Below, one piece after another: positions 48,130 through 56,903 of a stretch of DNA of 64,000 nt. Each line of letters opens with the position of its first letter. Within the stretch, counting starts at the first letter, position 1. The stretch lies in contig JAWMQN010000001.1 in the NCBI GenBank assembly GCA_033283265.1, positions 930,001 through 994,000 on the forward strand, given 5' to 3'. Origin of the DNA: Mangrovimicrobium sp033283265 (GTDB lineage: Bacteria; Pseudomonadota; Gammaproteobacteria; Pseudomonadales; Halieaceae). The translations under genes and the position numbers were made by a program. The notes beneath the pieces are model-generated. The model worked only from the letters and a program-made list of their open reading frames with translations. It was not told the origin of the DNA and searched no databases.

Positions 48130-48225
48130 AAAGGGGTCAGAGCCCTTTTTGGCGGCAATTGATGGGTCTTCCAGGGCTATTCCCGACCACATGAAATTCA
48201 TGCAAAAAGGACTCTGACCCCTTTC
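48130..48225. repeat. Inverted-REP unit 7 between convergent genes
   Basis: A short unit of about 96 bp with left REP AAAGGGGTCAGAGCCCTTTT and right REP AAAAAGGACTCTGACCCC. It sits exactly between the ends of the convergent midcut-by-XrtH genes 1 and 2, so a single transcript-end hairpin serves both. Confidence 0.9.
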
Positions 48226-48236
48226 ACCCTTGGGCA

Positions 48237-49028
48237 TCAGGGAGCCGTGGCGTCGCCACCAGTACCACCAGTGCCCCCAACACCGCCAGTGCCTCCAGCA
48301 CCACCAGCACCACCAGCACCACCAGCACCACCAGCACCACCAGCACCAGCGTCTCCGCCATCCCCACCGTCCCCACCGTCCCCACCAGCACCTCCAGCAC
48401 CTCCAGCACCTCCAGCGCCTCCACCATCCCCGCCATCCCCGCCAGCACCTCCGGTGCCAAAACCACCAGTGCCCCCGTCCCCGAGCGAACCACCGCTGCC
48501 ACCGCCCGCTCCGGCAGTGCCACAGACATATGCCGTGGAGCAGGTGTCATTCACAGCGAGTACCACTCCTTCCATGCATTCATTTGCAGGCGAGGACGTC
48601 GTGCAGGCTGGCGGTGCCACTACCGTGGTTATCGTCAGGGAAACGCCAGAGGTATTGGTATAGATGGCATCGATGAGGGGAATATCGACGGTGCCGCCAT
48701 CCGGGTTATCCAGGTTGATGTAGTCGGTATCTGCCGCGGTTACTGCGGTGGTATGCACGCCTGAGACTATGGCTGCGCCGAGACCGGAGGCAAGCAGGAC
48801 CGCCCCAAGCAGGCGCCGGCCGGGTTCGGAGCGCAGTGTGCGAATACCCAGCACAGCCAGCACGATTCCCAGCGGAACCAGGAACAGCGAGGGAATCGGC
48901 ACCGCGGTAAACGCGCTTGCAGCCGCGCCCGCCTGGGTGGGCGCATACGTCAAAGAGCCAGTGGAAGTCTGTGCCAGCGCGGGGCCGGCCATAACAGATA
49001 AAGCGATAAGCGTAGAAGTGATTCTCAT
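48237..49028 (-). CDS. Midcut-by-XrtH-like protein 2 with glycine-rich tail
   Basis: A 263-residue paralogue: signal peptide, SLTYAP, the mid sorting-like signal AVPIPSLFLVPLGIVLAVLG followed by basic residues, then the conserved domain (GGTVDIPLIDAIYTNTSGVS, CSTAYVC). The C-terminal 95 residues are a Gly-rich low-complexity stretch built on GGAGG-type units. It converges with midcut-like gene 1 and its own 5' side faces repeat unit 8. The stop is 11 bp from repeat unit 7. Confidence 0.82.
   Translation of the reverse strand: MRITSTLIALSVMAGPALAQTSTGSLTYAPTQAGAAASAFTAVPIPSLFLVPLGIVLAVLGIRTLRSEPGRRLLGAVLLASGLGAAIVSGVHTTAVTAADTDYINLDNPDGGTVDIPLIDAIYTNTSGVSLTITTVVAPPACTTSSPANECMEGVVLAVNDTCSTAYVCGTAGAGGGSGGSLGDGGTGGFGTGGAGGDGGDGGGAGGAGGAGGAGGDGGDGGDGGDAGAGGAGGAGGAGGAGGAGGTGGVGGTGGTGGDATAP
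48296..48350. repeat. Nine-bp tandem repeat within the Gly-rich tail
   Basis: Five to six copies of CCACCAGCA in tandem (minus-strand TGCTGGTGG, encoding alternating Ala-Gly-Gly). Length changes would keep frame, since the unit is a multiple of three. Confidence 0.85.
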
Positions 49029-49121
49029 TCCCTGAGTACCCCTGCATTAAAACAAAACACACTTTAGTATGTGCGTGATTCCAGCATAACTTCCCCCTGG
49101 GAGGAAGTTAAAACTGCTGAA

Positions 49122-49252
49122 AAAAAGGGGTCAGAGCCCTTTTTGGCCTGATCTGATGGGTGCCAAATTAATACTGCCCGTCGCTTTAAAGGCTTGCGAC
49201 ACTCGCCAGTTCGCACATCAAAACCAAGCAAAAAGGGCTCTGACCCCTTATT
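49122..49252. repeat. Inverted-REP unit 8
   Basis: Left REP AAAGGGGTCAGAGCCCTTTT, middle GGCCTGATCTGATGGG and TTCGCACATCAAAACCAAG, right REP AAAAAGGGCTCTGACCCC. It lies 9 bp from the hemN stop on the minus strand. Confidence 0.9.
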
Positions 49253-49261
49253 TTCCTTATT

Positions 49262-50641
49262 TTAGATCACCCGCGAAAACCGCAGCTCACGCGCCGGCCT
49301 GATATACGCGTCGAAGCACATGGCGATATTGCGCACCAGTAAACGCCCCAGCGGCAACACCCGGATATACCGGGAATCGACCTGCACGAGCCCGTCCTCG
49401 GCCAGTGGCGCCAGGGCGTCCAGACTCTCGCTGAAATACCGATCAAACTGAACTGGGTACTGCACTTCGATTTCCGCGATATCCAGTTCACCCTGGCACA
49501 TCAGGCGCTGGATCACCTCTCGCCGCAGCCTATCGTCTTCGCTCAGGCGATAGCCCTGCATGACGGGCAACTGGCCGGCCGCGAGATCACTCAGGTAATG
49601 TTTTTCGTGACGCTGGTTCTGGCTGTAGCAGTCGTCCACCTTGCCGATCGAGCTCACGCCCATGGCGATCATGTCGGTATCCGCATGGGTCGAATAGCCC
49701 TGGAAATTGCGCTGCAGGCTGCCGTTTTGCATCGCCAGCACCAGCTCATCGTCCGGCAGGGCGAAATGGTCCATGCCCACGTAGACATAGCCGGCTTCCT
49801 GCAGGCGCTGGATGCTGAGTTCCAACAGGCCCAGCTTGGTTACCGCATCGGGTAGCGTCTCGCTCGCGATCAGCTTTTGCGCCTTCACCTTCTGAGGCAT
49901 GTGGGCGTAGCTGTAGACTGCCAGACGCTGCGGGCGCATGGCGATAACGGTTTCCAGCGTCTGGCTGAAACTGTCCAGGGTCTGGTGCGGCAGGCCGTAG
50001 ATCAGGTCCATGCTCACCGATTGATAGCCGGCTCGCTGCGCCGCATCCAGCACCGCCTGCACCTGCTCGACGGACTGCAGGCGATTGACCGCGCGCTGTA
50101 CCTCCGGGTTGAAATCCTGCACGCCCAGGCTCAGGCGGTTGAAGCCGTAGTCGCGCAACAGTGCAATCGTGTTATCACCCACGGTCCGCGGGTCGATCTC
50201 GATCGAGAATTCGCGCTCGGCGAAGGGGGCAAAATTGAAATGCCTCTCGGCGTGCTGCAACAAGCCGTTTAACTGTTCGTCATCCAGGAACGTGGGCGAA
50301 CCACCGCCAAAATGTAACTGGCGTACCTGCCGCCCCCCTACCCGCTCAGCCTGCAAGCCCACTTCTCGGTACAGGTTCTCGAGGTAGGGCCGCGCACGCT
50401 CCCGCGTGTGGGTAATGATCTTGTTACACGCGCAGTAGAAGCACAGCGACTCGCAGTACGGGATGTGAAAGTACAGGGACAGGGCTTTGCCGCCCGCGTT
50501 GCTGCGCGCCAGCGCCGCCATGTAATCGTCGCGGCTAAAGGCCGGAGAGAACTGCAGGGCTGTCGGGTAGGAGGTATAACGCGGGCCGAAAGTATCGTAC
50601 TTGTTCAGCAGCGCGGCATTGAAGGGAACGGTGGACTGCAT
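49262..50641 (-). CDS. hemN: Oxygen-independent coproporphyrinogen III oxidase
   Basis: A 459-residue radical-SAM enzyme of haem synthesis that decarboxylates coproporphyrinogen III when oxygen is scarce. It has the N-terminal NKYDTFGPRYTSYPTA typical of HemN, the 4Fe-4S motif CESLCFYC, GGGSPTFL, and the C-terminal HemN domain. An Anr/FNR-like box lies upstream, consistent with oxygen-controlled expression. A repeat unit follows the stop. Confidence 0.97.
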   Translation of the reverse strand: MQSTVPFNAALLNKYDTFGPRYTSYPTALQFSPAFSRDDYMAALARSNAGGKALSLYFHIPYCESLCFYCACNKIITHTRERARPYLENLYREVGLQAERVGGRQVRQLHFGGGSPTFLDDEQLNGLLQHAERHFNFAPFAEREFSIEIDPRTVGDNTIALLRDYGFNRLSLGVQDFNPEVQRAVNRLQSVEQVQAVLDAAQRAGYQSVSMDLIYGLPHQTLDSFSQTLETVIAMRPQRLAVYSYAHMPQKVKAQKLIASETLPDAVTKLGLLELSIQRLQEAGYVYVGMDHFALPDDELVLAMQNGSLQRNFQGYSTHADTDMIAMGVSSIGKVDDCYSQNQRHEKHYLSDLAAGQLPVMQGYRLSEDDRLRREVIQRLMCQGELDIAEIEVQYPVQFDRYFSESLDALAPLAEDGLVQVDSRYIRVLPLGRLLVRNIAMCFDAYIRPARELRFSRVI

Positions 50642-50698
50642 GCCTGGTCTTCGTGGCGATGGATTTGGTCCAGCCTAACGCATTGAGCCAGAAGAACA

Positions 50699-50712
50699 TT
50701 GATCCTGGTCAG
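50699..50712. promoter_or_regulatory. Anr/FNR-like box upstream of hemN
   Basis: TTGATCCTGGTCAG, 8 of 10 positions of the consensus TTGAT-N4-ATCAA, about 58 bp before the hemN start, where FNR/Anr sites occur in other hemN promoters. Confidence 0.6.
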
Positions 50713-50722
50713 CAAAAGCGAA

Positions 50723-50744
50723 TAAAGGGTCAGAGCCCTTTTTG
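50723..50744 (+). repeat. Solitary REP
   Basis: AAAGGGTCAGAGCCCTTTTT, one base short in the G run. It is the only copy on the 5' side of hemN and lies in the 276-bp divergent region before the large midcut-by-XrtH-like gene; the rest of that region has no other feature apart from the Anr box. Confidence 0.85.
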
Positions 50745-50917
50745 TATGCCTGCGCTCCGAGGGGCCAGGGGGCATTATCCCTACATTTTATCTGGCTTTA
50801 ATGTGTCGTGAGCCAGACCGCGAAGATAGCCGAAAATGCTGGCCAACTGGCCAGCCTGCCAAAACCCGACTATTTTTTAACCACCTCAACTAAAACCAAC
50901 TCAGAGGGATATCGCCC

Positions 50918-53761
50918 ATGGCTTGTGGCAGGTACGTGATGGGTTTGTGCGCGCTCAGCGCGTCGGTTTCAACCTTCGCCCAAAGCGTGGGCTCTCTGAC
51001 TTACGGCCCCGCAGTAGCGACTGCAGCGCCCACCGGCACAATGCCGATCCCGATTCCGTCCCTGCTCCTGTTACCCATGGCTATCGCCCTGGTTGTCCTG
51101 GGTTACCGGACGCTGCGCACGCGGGGCAGCCGCCGGATCCTCGGTGGTTTGCTGCTCGCCCTGGGCGCAGGCCTGGGCGCCATGAGCAGCCTCCAGATCC
51201 ACCAGGCTATTGCCGCCCTCGTCATCGAGCTGAACCAGCCGGGGGGAGGCACTGTGAATATCCCGGTTTCCGGTGCCGAGTACGTCAACACCTCCGGCGT
51301 CGCCCTGAAAATCGGCTCAGTCACACCGCCCCCGTCCTGCGCGACCACGGCGCCTGTGGACGAATGTGTTACAGGCCTCGTTTTGAACAATGGGGAGAGC
51401 TGCAGCACCATCTATGACTGCATCCTTACAGACAGCTTCGGGACGCCGGGTGATATCGACGGCGATGGCGTTCTCGATGACGATGACTCCTGCCCCACCT
51501 TCCCCAACGCCGGTATCCTGCAACGTGATTTCGATGGCGATGGCCTCGGCGATCTCTGCGATCCCGATGACGACAATGACGGGGTAAACGACGAGAACGA
51601 TAATTGTCACTTCATTGCCAACCCCGAACAAACTGACACGGATGAAGATGGACGCGGAGATGCCTGCGACCGGCGAGGCGAACCAGATCGCGACGGTGAC
51701 CGCATAGTGGACAGCGAGGATCTTTGCCCTGACCAGTTTGGCTATCCCATCTACCAGGGTTGTTTTCCCGATGGCGACGGTGATGGCATAAGCGATTATT
51801 TTGATCGTTGCGATGGCGAACCCGGTACCCGTGAGACATGCGGCTGTGCGTCCGAGCCGACGCAACTGCCGTTGAATCCCGATGGCAGCTATGACTGCCG
51901 TGCCCGTACCATCCTGACGGATGAGCCCGAGGAGATCGATTCAACCCCGCTTGACGTCACGCCAGAAGAAGAACCTGAGGAGGACTGGCGCACGCTGGAC
52001 CCGGACGAAGACGGCCTGATCGGACCCGATGACGCATGCCCGACGATACCCGGTACCATCGAGGATAATGGCTGTCCGGCCGACAGTGATGGCGACAGTT
52101 ACCCCGACCTGGTTGATCGCTGCCCTGACGAGCCGGGACTGAAAGAATTTTTTGGCTGCGCCGATGTGGATGGCGACGGCATAGGTACATTGCTCGATCT
52201 ATGCCCGGAGGAAGCCGGTCCTTTCGCCACCCAGGGCTGCCCGGTCGACACCGATGGGGATGGCGTGCCGGACAGCGAGGACGGCTGCCCGCTCGTAGCG
52301 GGAAGCGAAGAATTTTCGGGCTGCACATCGGCGCCGGTTTGCTATGGCGTAGCGGTCACTGTCTATCACGAAAACCTGCGGGTCACCAAACAGGCGGCCT
52401 TCTCAATTGCGGAAATGCAGTATTTGCTAGGCCCGGCGGGCGGCCTGGTGCCAAACACTGTGGGCCTCCTGTCCAGCAAGGCAATCGTGCCGCTTCGTGT
52501 AGGCGACACAACCCGCGCCAATCTGTTCCTGAAAGGCAGGGACCTGGTCTCCCCCGGCAATGTCGCCGAGATCCAGGCCACCTTGCCTGAGGGCCTGGCC
52601 TACGATGCTTTTATCGCTCGTGTCGGCGATCCCGGCGTCTGCGACGTGCAGCAAAACGTCGCCATGACCTTTGCCGACCCACGCGACAAGCAGGAGGTAT
52701 GCTACTACGTGAATATCGGCGTGGATGCCGAGGTCACCGAAACGCGATCTTTCAACTTTGCCGTGAAAGACAAACCTACCAATCAGCCGCTGACGGATGC
52801 GGTCGAGGTCGGCCTGCTCGGGACGGGTAGCGGTTCCTACAAATTCTGGGTGCCAGGCGCCAGGCTCGAAAGTTCAACCAGCGACCCTGTTCTGCAGTTG
52901 TGGTGGACGGGGTCCACTCCGAATAATGTAACGCTCCGTGATGCGATTGTAGAGGAGAGGAATATCTCCCAGTGCGGCGGGGTACTCGATGAAACCACCG
53001 GGCAACTGGATACCGACGGCGTCGACGACCTGAGCTGTTCCTACAGCGGGGCCAACGAGGACGAAATCGTCGTCGCCGTGGAATACCACAATATCGACCT
53101 CACCAGCCTGGGTGACATACAGCTGCTGGATGAGGAGCAGTACGGCAGTTGGGTAGGCATTGAAGTGCCGGGCGAAGACGTGCCGGAAATCGTCTGCTGG
53201 GGAGATACCAGTGGGTCCGGCAGCGTGTATGAATTCGGTACCTGTTATACCCCCAAGGATAAAAGTGCGACGGCACTGGTCGAGGCCCTGAACATCAATC
53301 TTGGCTACTCGGATTCCGGCTCCGGCCTGATATCCGGCGAATCGCAGTTCAGCGGCTACTGCGACACCAATACCGGGATCGAAATCGAGTGCCAGGACCA
53401 GAACAAATACTACTGCCTGGAAGCCTTTGCCGAGACTACCCAGACCGACGACCCTGACGATTACTACACCTGTGAGAGACCGCCCGCTGATCGCTGCTCG
53501 GAGAGCGGCGGAGCCACCGCGACCGTTGATTTCATCAATAACCTCGTCAACAGCGACGTGGAGATTTACTACAACGACACGCTGTGTACGCCCCAATACA
53601 AGCACACTCTGAGCCCCGGCGAAGGCATTACTTACACCTCGGCTATCGGCCGGTCGTGGACGGCACAGTTGACTGACGGAACCGAATTAAAAACCGTGGT
53701 ATTGAGCAGCGACCAGACGATCAACATCAACGGCGCGGCGATAAGTTGTAATATTCGCTGA
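50918..53761 (+). CDS. Midcut-by-XrtH-like protein 3 with thrombospondin type 3 repeats
   Basis: A 947-residue secreted protein, the longest of the set. Signal peptide 1-22; mid sorting-like signal at 42-66 (MPIPIPSLLLLPMAIALVVL and basic residues); the conserved domain (ELNQPGGGTVNIPVSGAEYV, SCSTIYDC). From about 170 to 470 are many calcium-binding thrombospondin type 3-like repeats (units like DGDGVLDDDDSCP and DTDGDGVPDSEDGCP). The last 475 residues form a long beta-rich region of unknown fold with several Cys pairs. Ribosome site GAGGG. Likely a surface protein stabilised by calcium. A REP follows 12 bp after the stop. Confidence 0.85.
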   Translation: MACGRYVMGLCALSASVSTFAQSVGSLTYGPAVATAAPTGTMPIPIPSLLLLPMAIALVVLGYRTLRTRGSRRILGGLLLALGAGLGAMSSLQIHQAIAALVIELNQPGGGTVNIPVSGAEYVNTSGVALKIGSVTPPPSCATTAPVDECVTGLVLNNGESCSTIYDCILTDSFGTPGDIDGDGVLDDDDSCPTFPNAGILQRDFDGDGLGDLCDPDDDNDGVNDENDNCHFIANPEQTDTDEDGRGDACDRRGEPDRDGDRIVDSEDLCPDQFGYPIYQGCFPDGDGDGISDYFDRCDGEPGTRETCGCASEPTQLPLNPDGSYDCRARTILTDEPEEIDSTPLDVTPEEEPEEDWRTLDPDEDGLIGPDDACPTIPGTIEDNGCPADSDGDSYPDLVDRCPDEPGLKEFFGCADVDGDGIGTLLDLCPEEAGPFATQGCPVDTDGDGVPDSEDGCPLVAGSEEFSGCTSAPVCYGVAVTVYHENLRVTKQAAFSIAEMQYLLGPAGGLVPNTVGLLSSKAIVPLRVGDTTRANLFLKGRDLVSPGNVAEIQATLPEGLAYDAFIARVGDPGVCDVQQNVAMTFADPRDKQEVCYYVNIGVDAEVTETRSFNFAVKDKPTNQPLTDAVEVGLLGTGSGSYKFWVPGARLESSTSDPVLQLWWTGSTPNNVTLRDAIVEERNISQCGGVLDETTGQLDTDGVDDLSCSYSGANEDEIVVAVEYHNIDLTSLGDIQLLDEEQYGSWVGIEVPGEDVPEIVCWGDTSGSGSVYEFGTCYTPKDKSATALVEALNINLGYSDSGSGLISGESQFSGYCDTNTGIEIECQDQNKYYCLEAFAETTQTDDPDDYYTCERPPADRCSESGGATATVDFINNLVNSDVEIYYNDTLCTPQYKHTLSPGEGITYTSAIGRSWTAQLTDGTELKTVVLSSDQTININGAAISCNIR

Positions 53762-53772
53762 AAACCGACCGG

Positions 53773-53840
53773 AAAAGGGGTCAGAGCCCTTTTTGACCGG
53801 AATCGATTCGCCCTTCTTGAGAATAAAGGGGTCAGCTGAT
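53773..53840 (+). repeat. REP after midcut-like gene 3, with a partial second copy
   Basis: REP at 53773-53796 (AAAAGGGGTCAGAGCCCTTT) and, 30 bp further, AAAGGGGTCAGCTGATCCCC at 53825-53844, which starts like a REP (or like the IS30 end) and then diverges. Confidence 0.82.
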
Positions 53841-53852
53841 CCCCCCTGGTGA

Positions 53853-53876
53853 AGCCCCGCACTGCGGGGCTTTTTA
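53853..53876 (+). terminator. Rho-independent terminator after midcut-like gene 3
   Basis: Hairpin AGCCCCGC-ACT-GCGGGGCT (8-bp stem) followed by TTTT. Confidence 0.85.
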
Positions 53877-53888
53877 CCAGAATCTGCG

Positions 53889-55382
53889 TCAGTCCGGCCT
53901 GCCTCGCAGGCCCGCCCCGCCAAGCATCGCCAACAGCAAACTCACCAGGGCAAGTCCTTGCGCCGACAACGCCGGCACCGCAAGCGGCTGTACATCAGCG
54001 GGGGCGGGAGGCGCACTTGCGACAAGGTTATTGGTGATAGTGTCGAAGTTGGTCCAGGTATAGGTTTGTCCACCGATCGTAACACTGCCGCCGGCGGGCG
54101 ATTGCGCATCCAGTGCGCTTCTTTCAGCGCTGCTCGCACTCATGCTGAAGATCAGCGTTGCTCCGCTGGTGAGGCCGAGAACGTCCCCGTCGATACTGCC
54201 TCCGACGGCCGCGCCCGGGCGCAGGTTGACGCTGACGCTCGCGTCGGTCGTGACACTGATGCCGCCACCGACACTCGCACTGATCTCGATGTCGACGTCA
54301 CCGCCGGCCCCGCTCGCACCGGCCGCGCCATCGTTGCCCGGGTTGCCCGGGTTCCCGTCATTGCCCGGCGAAGTGCCCGAATCTGCAAGTCCGGCGATGC
54401 CTCCCGCTCCGGCTGCACCTGCAGTTCCGGCAACTCCAGCCTGACCGCCGCGGGTATCGACCTGCACCGCGCCGGCCACGTTGGCAGCAACACGCAGTGA
54501 AACCACGCCGCCATTGCCGCCGCTGCCCCCGGTTCCACCGGCGCCACCCGGGCCGCCGGTACCGCCATCCCCGCTGACACCCGCATTGTAGCGCCTACCC
54601 CCGTCACCGCCTGTGCCGCCGTTGCCGCCTGCGCCGCCACTACCGCCATGACCGCCTCGGGCAAGCAGGCTGACGTTGCCGCTGACCAGCGCGGACAGGG
54701 TAACGTCGATCCCGGCTGCATCGCCACCGGCACCGCCGGATTGGCCGGCACCGCCAGGTCCGCCAGCGGCGCCTCTACCTGCCACAATGTCTGCAGTAGC
54801 CCCCAGGGATATACCACCGAAGCCCCCATCCCCGCCGTTGCCACCACCACCCCCGGCACTGCCATCGCCGCCGGAGGTATCAAGATCGACAACCGCAGTG
54901 GCAACGCCCTGGACCAGCGTGATTGCTGTGCCGTTGCTGCCGCTTTGGGCTGCTCCGCCATCGCCCCCGCTACCACCGGCACCACCGTCAGCAGCAGAGA
55001 TGGCAGCCGCTGTAGCAGACCCATAGCCGCCCCCCGCACCCCCGGCTCCAGCCGCGGTGCCATCGCCACCGGGGTCCCCAGCGCCGATACAACATCCTGA
55101 GCCAGCGCCGCCACCACCGCCACCGCCGCCAGCCCCCTGCGGAGTGTTCGGCACCCCCGCGTTGCCGCCGATGCCACCCGTGGCCCCAGTATCCCCGCCG
55201 GCGATGCCGTCTCCCGGCCCTCCGCCTGCACCCTCAAGGGGTGCGATTGCAGTTACGCCATCAGTACCGGAGCAGTCCTGTACCGAACCGCCCGCGCATT
55301 GCGCGGAGGCTGGCAGCGACAGGCTGGCGAAGAGACAGGCCAGAAAAAACAGGGCGGAAAGCCGCAATGTTGATGTAAACAT
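53889..55382 (-). CDS. Glycine-rich secreted protein with IPTL-type C-terminal sorting signal
   Basis: A 497-residue protein: signal peptide (LFFLACLFASLSLPASA), a long body dominated by GGxGGx repeats (GGHGGSGGAGGNGGTGGDGG is typical), reminiscent by composition of mycobacterial PE_PGRS proteins but not homologous by any motif I can see. A short beta region near 400-450 and the C-terminal sorting signal AVPALSAQGLALVSLLLAML with basic tail GLRGRPD follow. The last part fits IPTL-CTERM (exosortase H) proteins. ATG at 55382 preferred; GTG at 55391 possible. Function unknown, presumably surface-exposed. Confidence 0.82.
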   Translation of the reverse strand: MFTSTLRLSALFFLACLFASLSLPASAQCAGGSVQDCSGTDGVTAIAPLEGAGGGPGDGIAGGDTGATGGIGGNAGVPNTPQGAGGGGGGGGAGSGCCIGAGDPGGDGTAAGAGGAGGGYGSATAAAISAADGGAGGSGGDGGAAQSGSNGTAITLVQGVATAVVDLDTSGGDGSAGGGGGNGGDGGFGGISLGATADIVAGRGAAGGPGGAGQSGGAGGDAAGIDVTLSALVSGNVSLLARGGHGGSGGAGGNGGTGGDGGRRYNAGVSGDGGTGGPGGAGGTGGSGGNGGVVSLRVAANVAGAVQVDTRGGQAGVAGTAGAAGAGGIAGLADSGTSPGNDGNPGNPGNDGAAGASGAGGDVDIEISASVGGGISVTTDASVSVNLRPGAAVGGSIDGDVLGLTSGATLIFSMSASSAERSALDAQSPAGGSVTIGGQTYTWTNFDTITNNLVASAPPAPADVQPLAVPALSAQGLALVSLLLAMLGGAGLRGRPD

Positions 55383-55521
55383 AAACAGCACTCAAAAGTG
55401 GAAGCCGGAGAGTTGATCCGGCAGGGATCGGCGCGCAATGGCCAGGAATCGAGCGTAGCGACAGCAAACCGGGGCAATCAATAGCCACTGAGAGAGAAAT
55501 CGCTCTATTTGCAAATTTCCG

Positions 55522-55574
55522 GAAAAAGGGGTCAGCCTGGATTCCAGTTGCAAGTGCAACAGCATCGGGCAAGC
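55522..55574 (+). mobile_element. Solitary IS30-type element end
   Basis: AAAAGGGGTCAGCCTGGATT followed by TTGCAAGTGCAACAGCAT, a diverged copy of the termini at 37690 and 38250. No transposase remains. Confidence 0.7.
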
Positions 55575-55603
55575 GGGATCCAGGCAGATTCTTTAGTGAT
55601 GTA

Positions 55604-56800
55604 TCAAAGGATGATCTTCACCTCGACCCTGACGGTGGCAGGGTTTGAAGTCCATATCCCGTTACTGAGCTGGTAATCAAAGCTGAAAACACCGTTAGAT
55701 AAAATGCCGTCCAGGGTCAATGAACCGTCGTTATTGACAGTCAATGTTCCTCCGGCAAACCCCACCGAAGCTCCCCCGGCATTGTCGGTCACCGCTCCAC
55801 CCAGGCTACCGCCGCCAAAGGTCAGGCTTGTCGCTGTCGGGCTGCCGAGGATATCGCCCCCGGACCCGTTGTCGGCAAAGAGATTGCCCGTTAAATTGTC
55901 GGGTATGTCGTATAAAGGGTACGTGTAAAAACTGTCAGCCGCTGCCACTGGCTTGTCGCCGAAGGTCAGGACAATCGCGCCGGTATCGGTGGACCCGTTG
56001 CCGGCCTGCATCTCATAGTAGATAGTGAACTGGCCGGTCCCGGTCGTGCCATTGGCGACCAGGTTCAGCGACCCCGCCGCATTGATGGTGACATCCAGGC
56101 TGCCACCTCCAGCGGGAAAGGCCCCAACAGTAAGGCCATCTCCCGGGAAGGTACCCACGGTGGCAAGGGAATCGCCGAAGGAAATGAGGTTCAACACCGG
56201 ATCGCCGAGGTCGTTGGCGAGCACGTTCCCCGCCGCATTGCCGCCATTGACTACCGCCAGGGTGTCGTCCACGGCATCCGCAGCGACAGGTGCCAGGCAA
56301 GTGAAGCTGGTACTGCAACTGGCACCAGCAGCCAGTACGAGCCCACTCACACACTCGCTGGCGGGCGCATTGGAGACGCAGTAGGTTTCCGGGGGCGTGA
56401 CCGAGAGTATTTCCAGATCAACGCCACTCACATTGATATATTCCTGGCTTCCTTCCGGTACGACCACGTTCCCACCTTCAGGATTGGTCAACTCGATTGC
56501 CGGGTTCAGCGCGATCACCCGCTGGACGTACAAGCCATTCGCCAGTACGGTAGCGAGACCGACTGCCGCCAGGAGGCTGCCAAGCAGATGCCGTGAACCG
56601 TATTTGCGCAGGAACAACACGCCAGAGACCGCCATCGCGATACCGAGGGGAATCAGGAAAAGCACCGGCAGTGGTACCGCCTGGACGGCGGTGGCGAGCG
56701 GCGCGGGACCGTAGACCAGGTTGCCCGCGGATTGCGCGAGTGTTGGCACTGCAATCGCGCATATCGCGCTGCCTGACACGCTACGGATGAGGTTTTTCAT
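55604..56800 (-). CDS. Midcut-by-XrtH-like protein 4 with cadherin-like C-terminus
   Basis: A 398-residue paralogue: signal peptide, NLVYGP, mid sorting-like signal (AVPLPVLFLIPLGIAMAVSG then basic residues), a conserved domain with IELTNPEGGNVVVPEGS and CSTSFTCLA. From about 175 to 398 there are two beta-sandwich repeats of the cadherin/VCBS type (VDDTLAVVNGGNAAGNVLAN and PVAAADSFYTYPLYDIP). The ATG at 56800 is the only one ahead of the signal peptide at a fitting distance; upstream codons in frame run into a repeat and are not part of the gene. Confidence 0.82.
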   Translation of the reverse strand: MKNLIRSVSGSAICAIAVPTLAQSAGNLVYGPAPLATAVQAVPLPVLFLIPLGIAMAVSGVLFLRKYGSRHLLGSLLAAVGLATVLANGLYVQRVIALNPAIELTNPEGGNVVVPEGSQEYINVSGVDLEILSVTPPETYCVSNAPASECVSGLVLAAGASCSTSFTCLAPVAADAVDDTLAVVNGGNAAGNVLANDLGDPVLNLISFGDSLATVGTFPGDGLTVGAFPAGGGSLDVTINAAGSLNLVANGTTGTGQFTIYYEMQAGNGSTDTGAIVLTFGDKPVAAADSFYTYPLYDIPDNLTGNLFADNGSGGDILGSPTATSLTFGGGSLGGAVTDNAGGASVGFAGGTLTVNNDGSLTLDGILSNGVFSFDYQLSNGIWTSNPATVRVEVKIIL

Positions 56801-56903
56801 GGATGCCCCGGGATTCTGGTTTTTGGTAATTTGTTCGCGCGAATTTACCACTGGAGTTGTGGGAAAAACCATTGAGATTCGCGAGAAAAACCAAAAAATA
56901 AAT

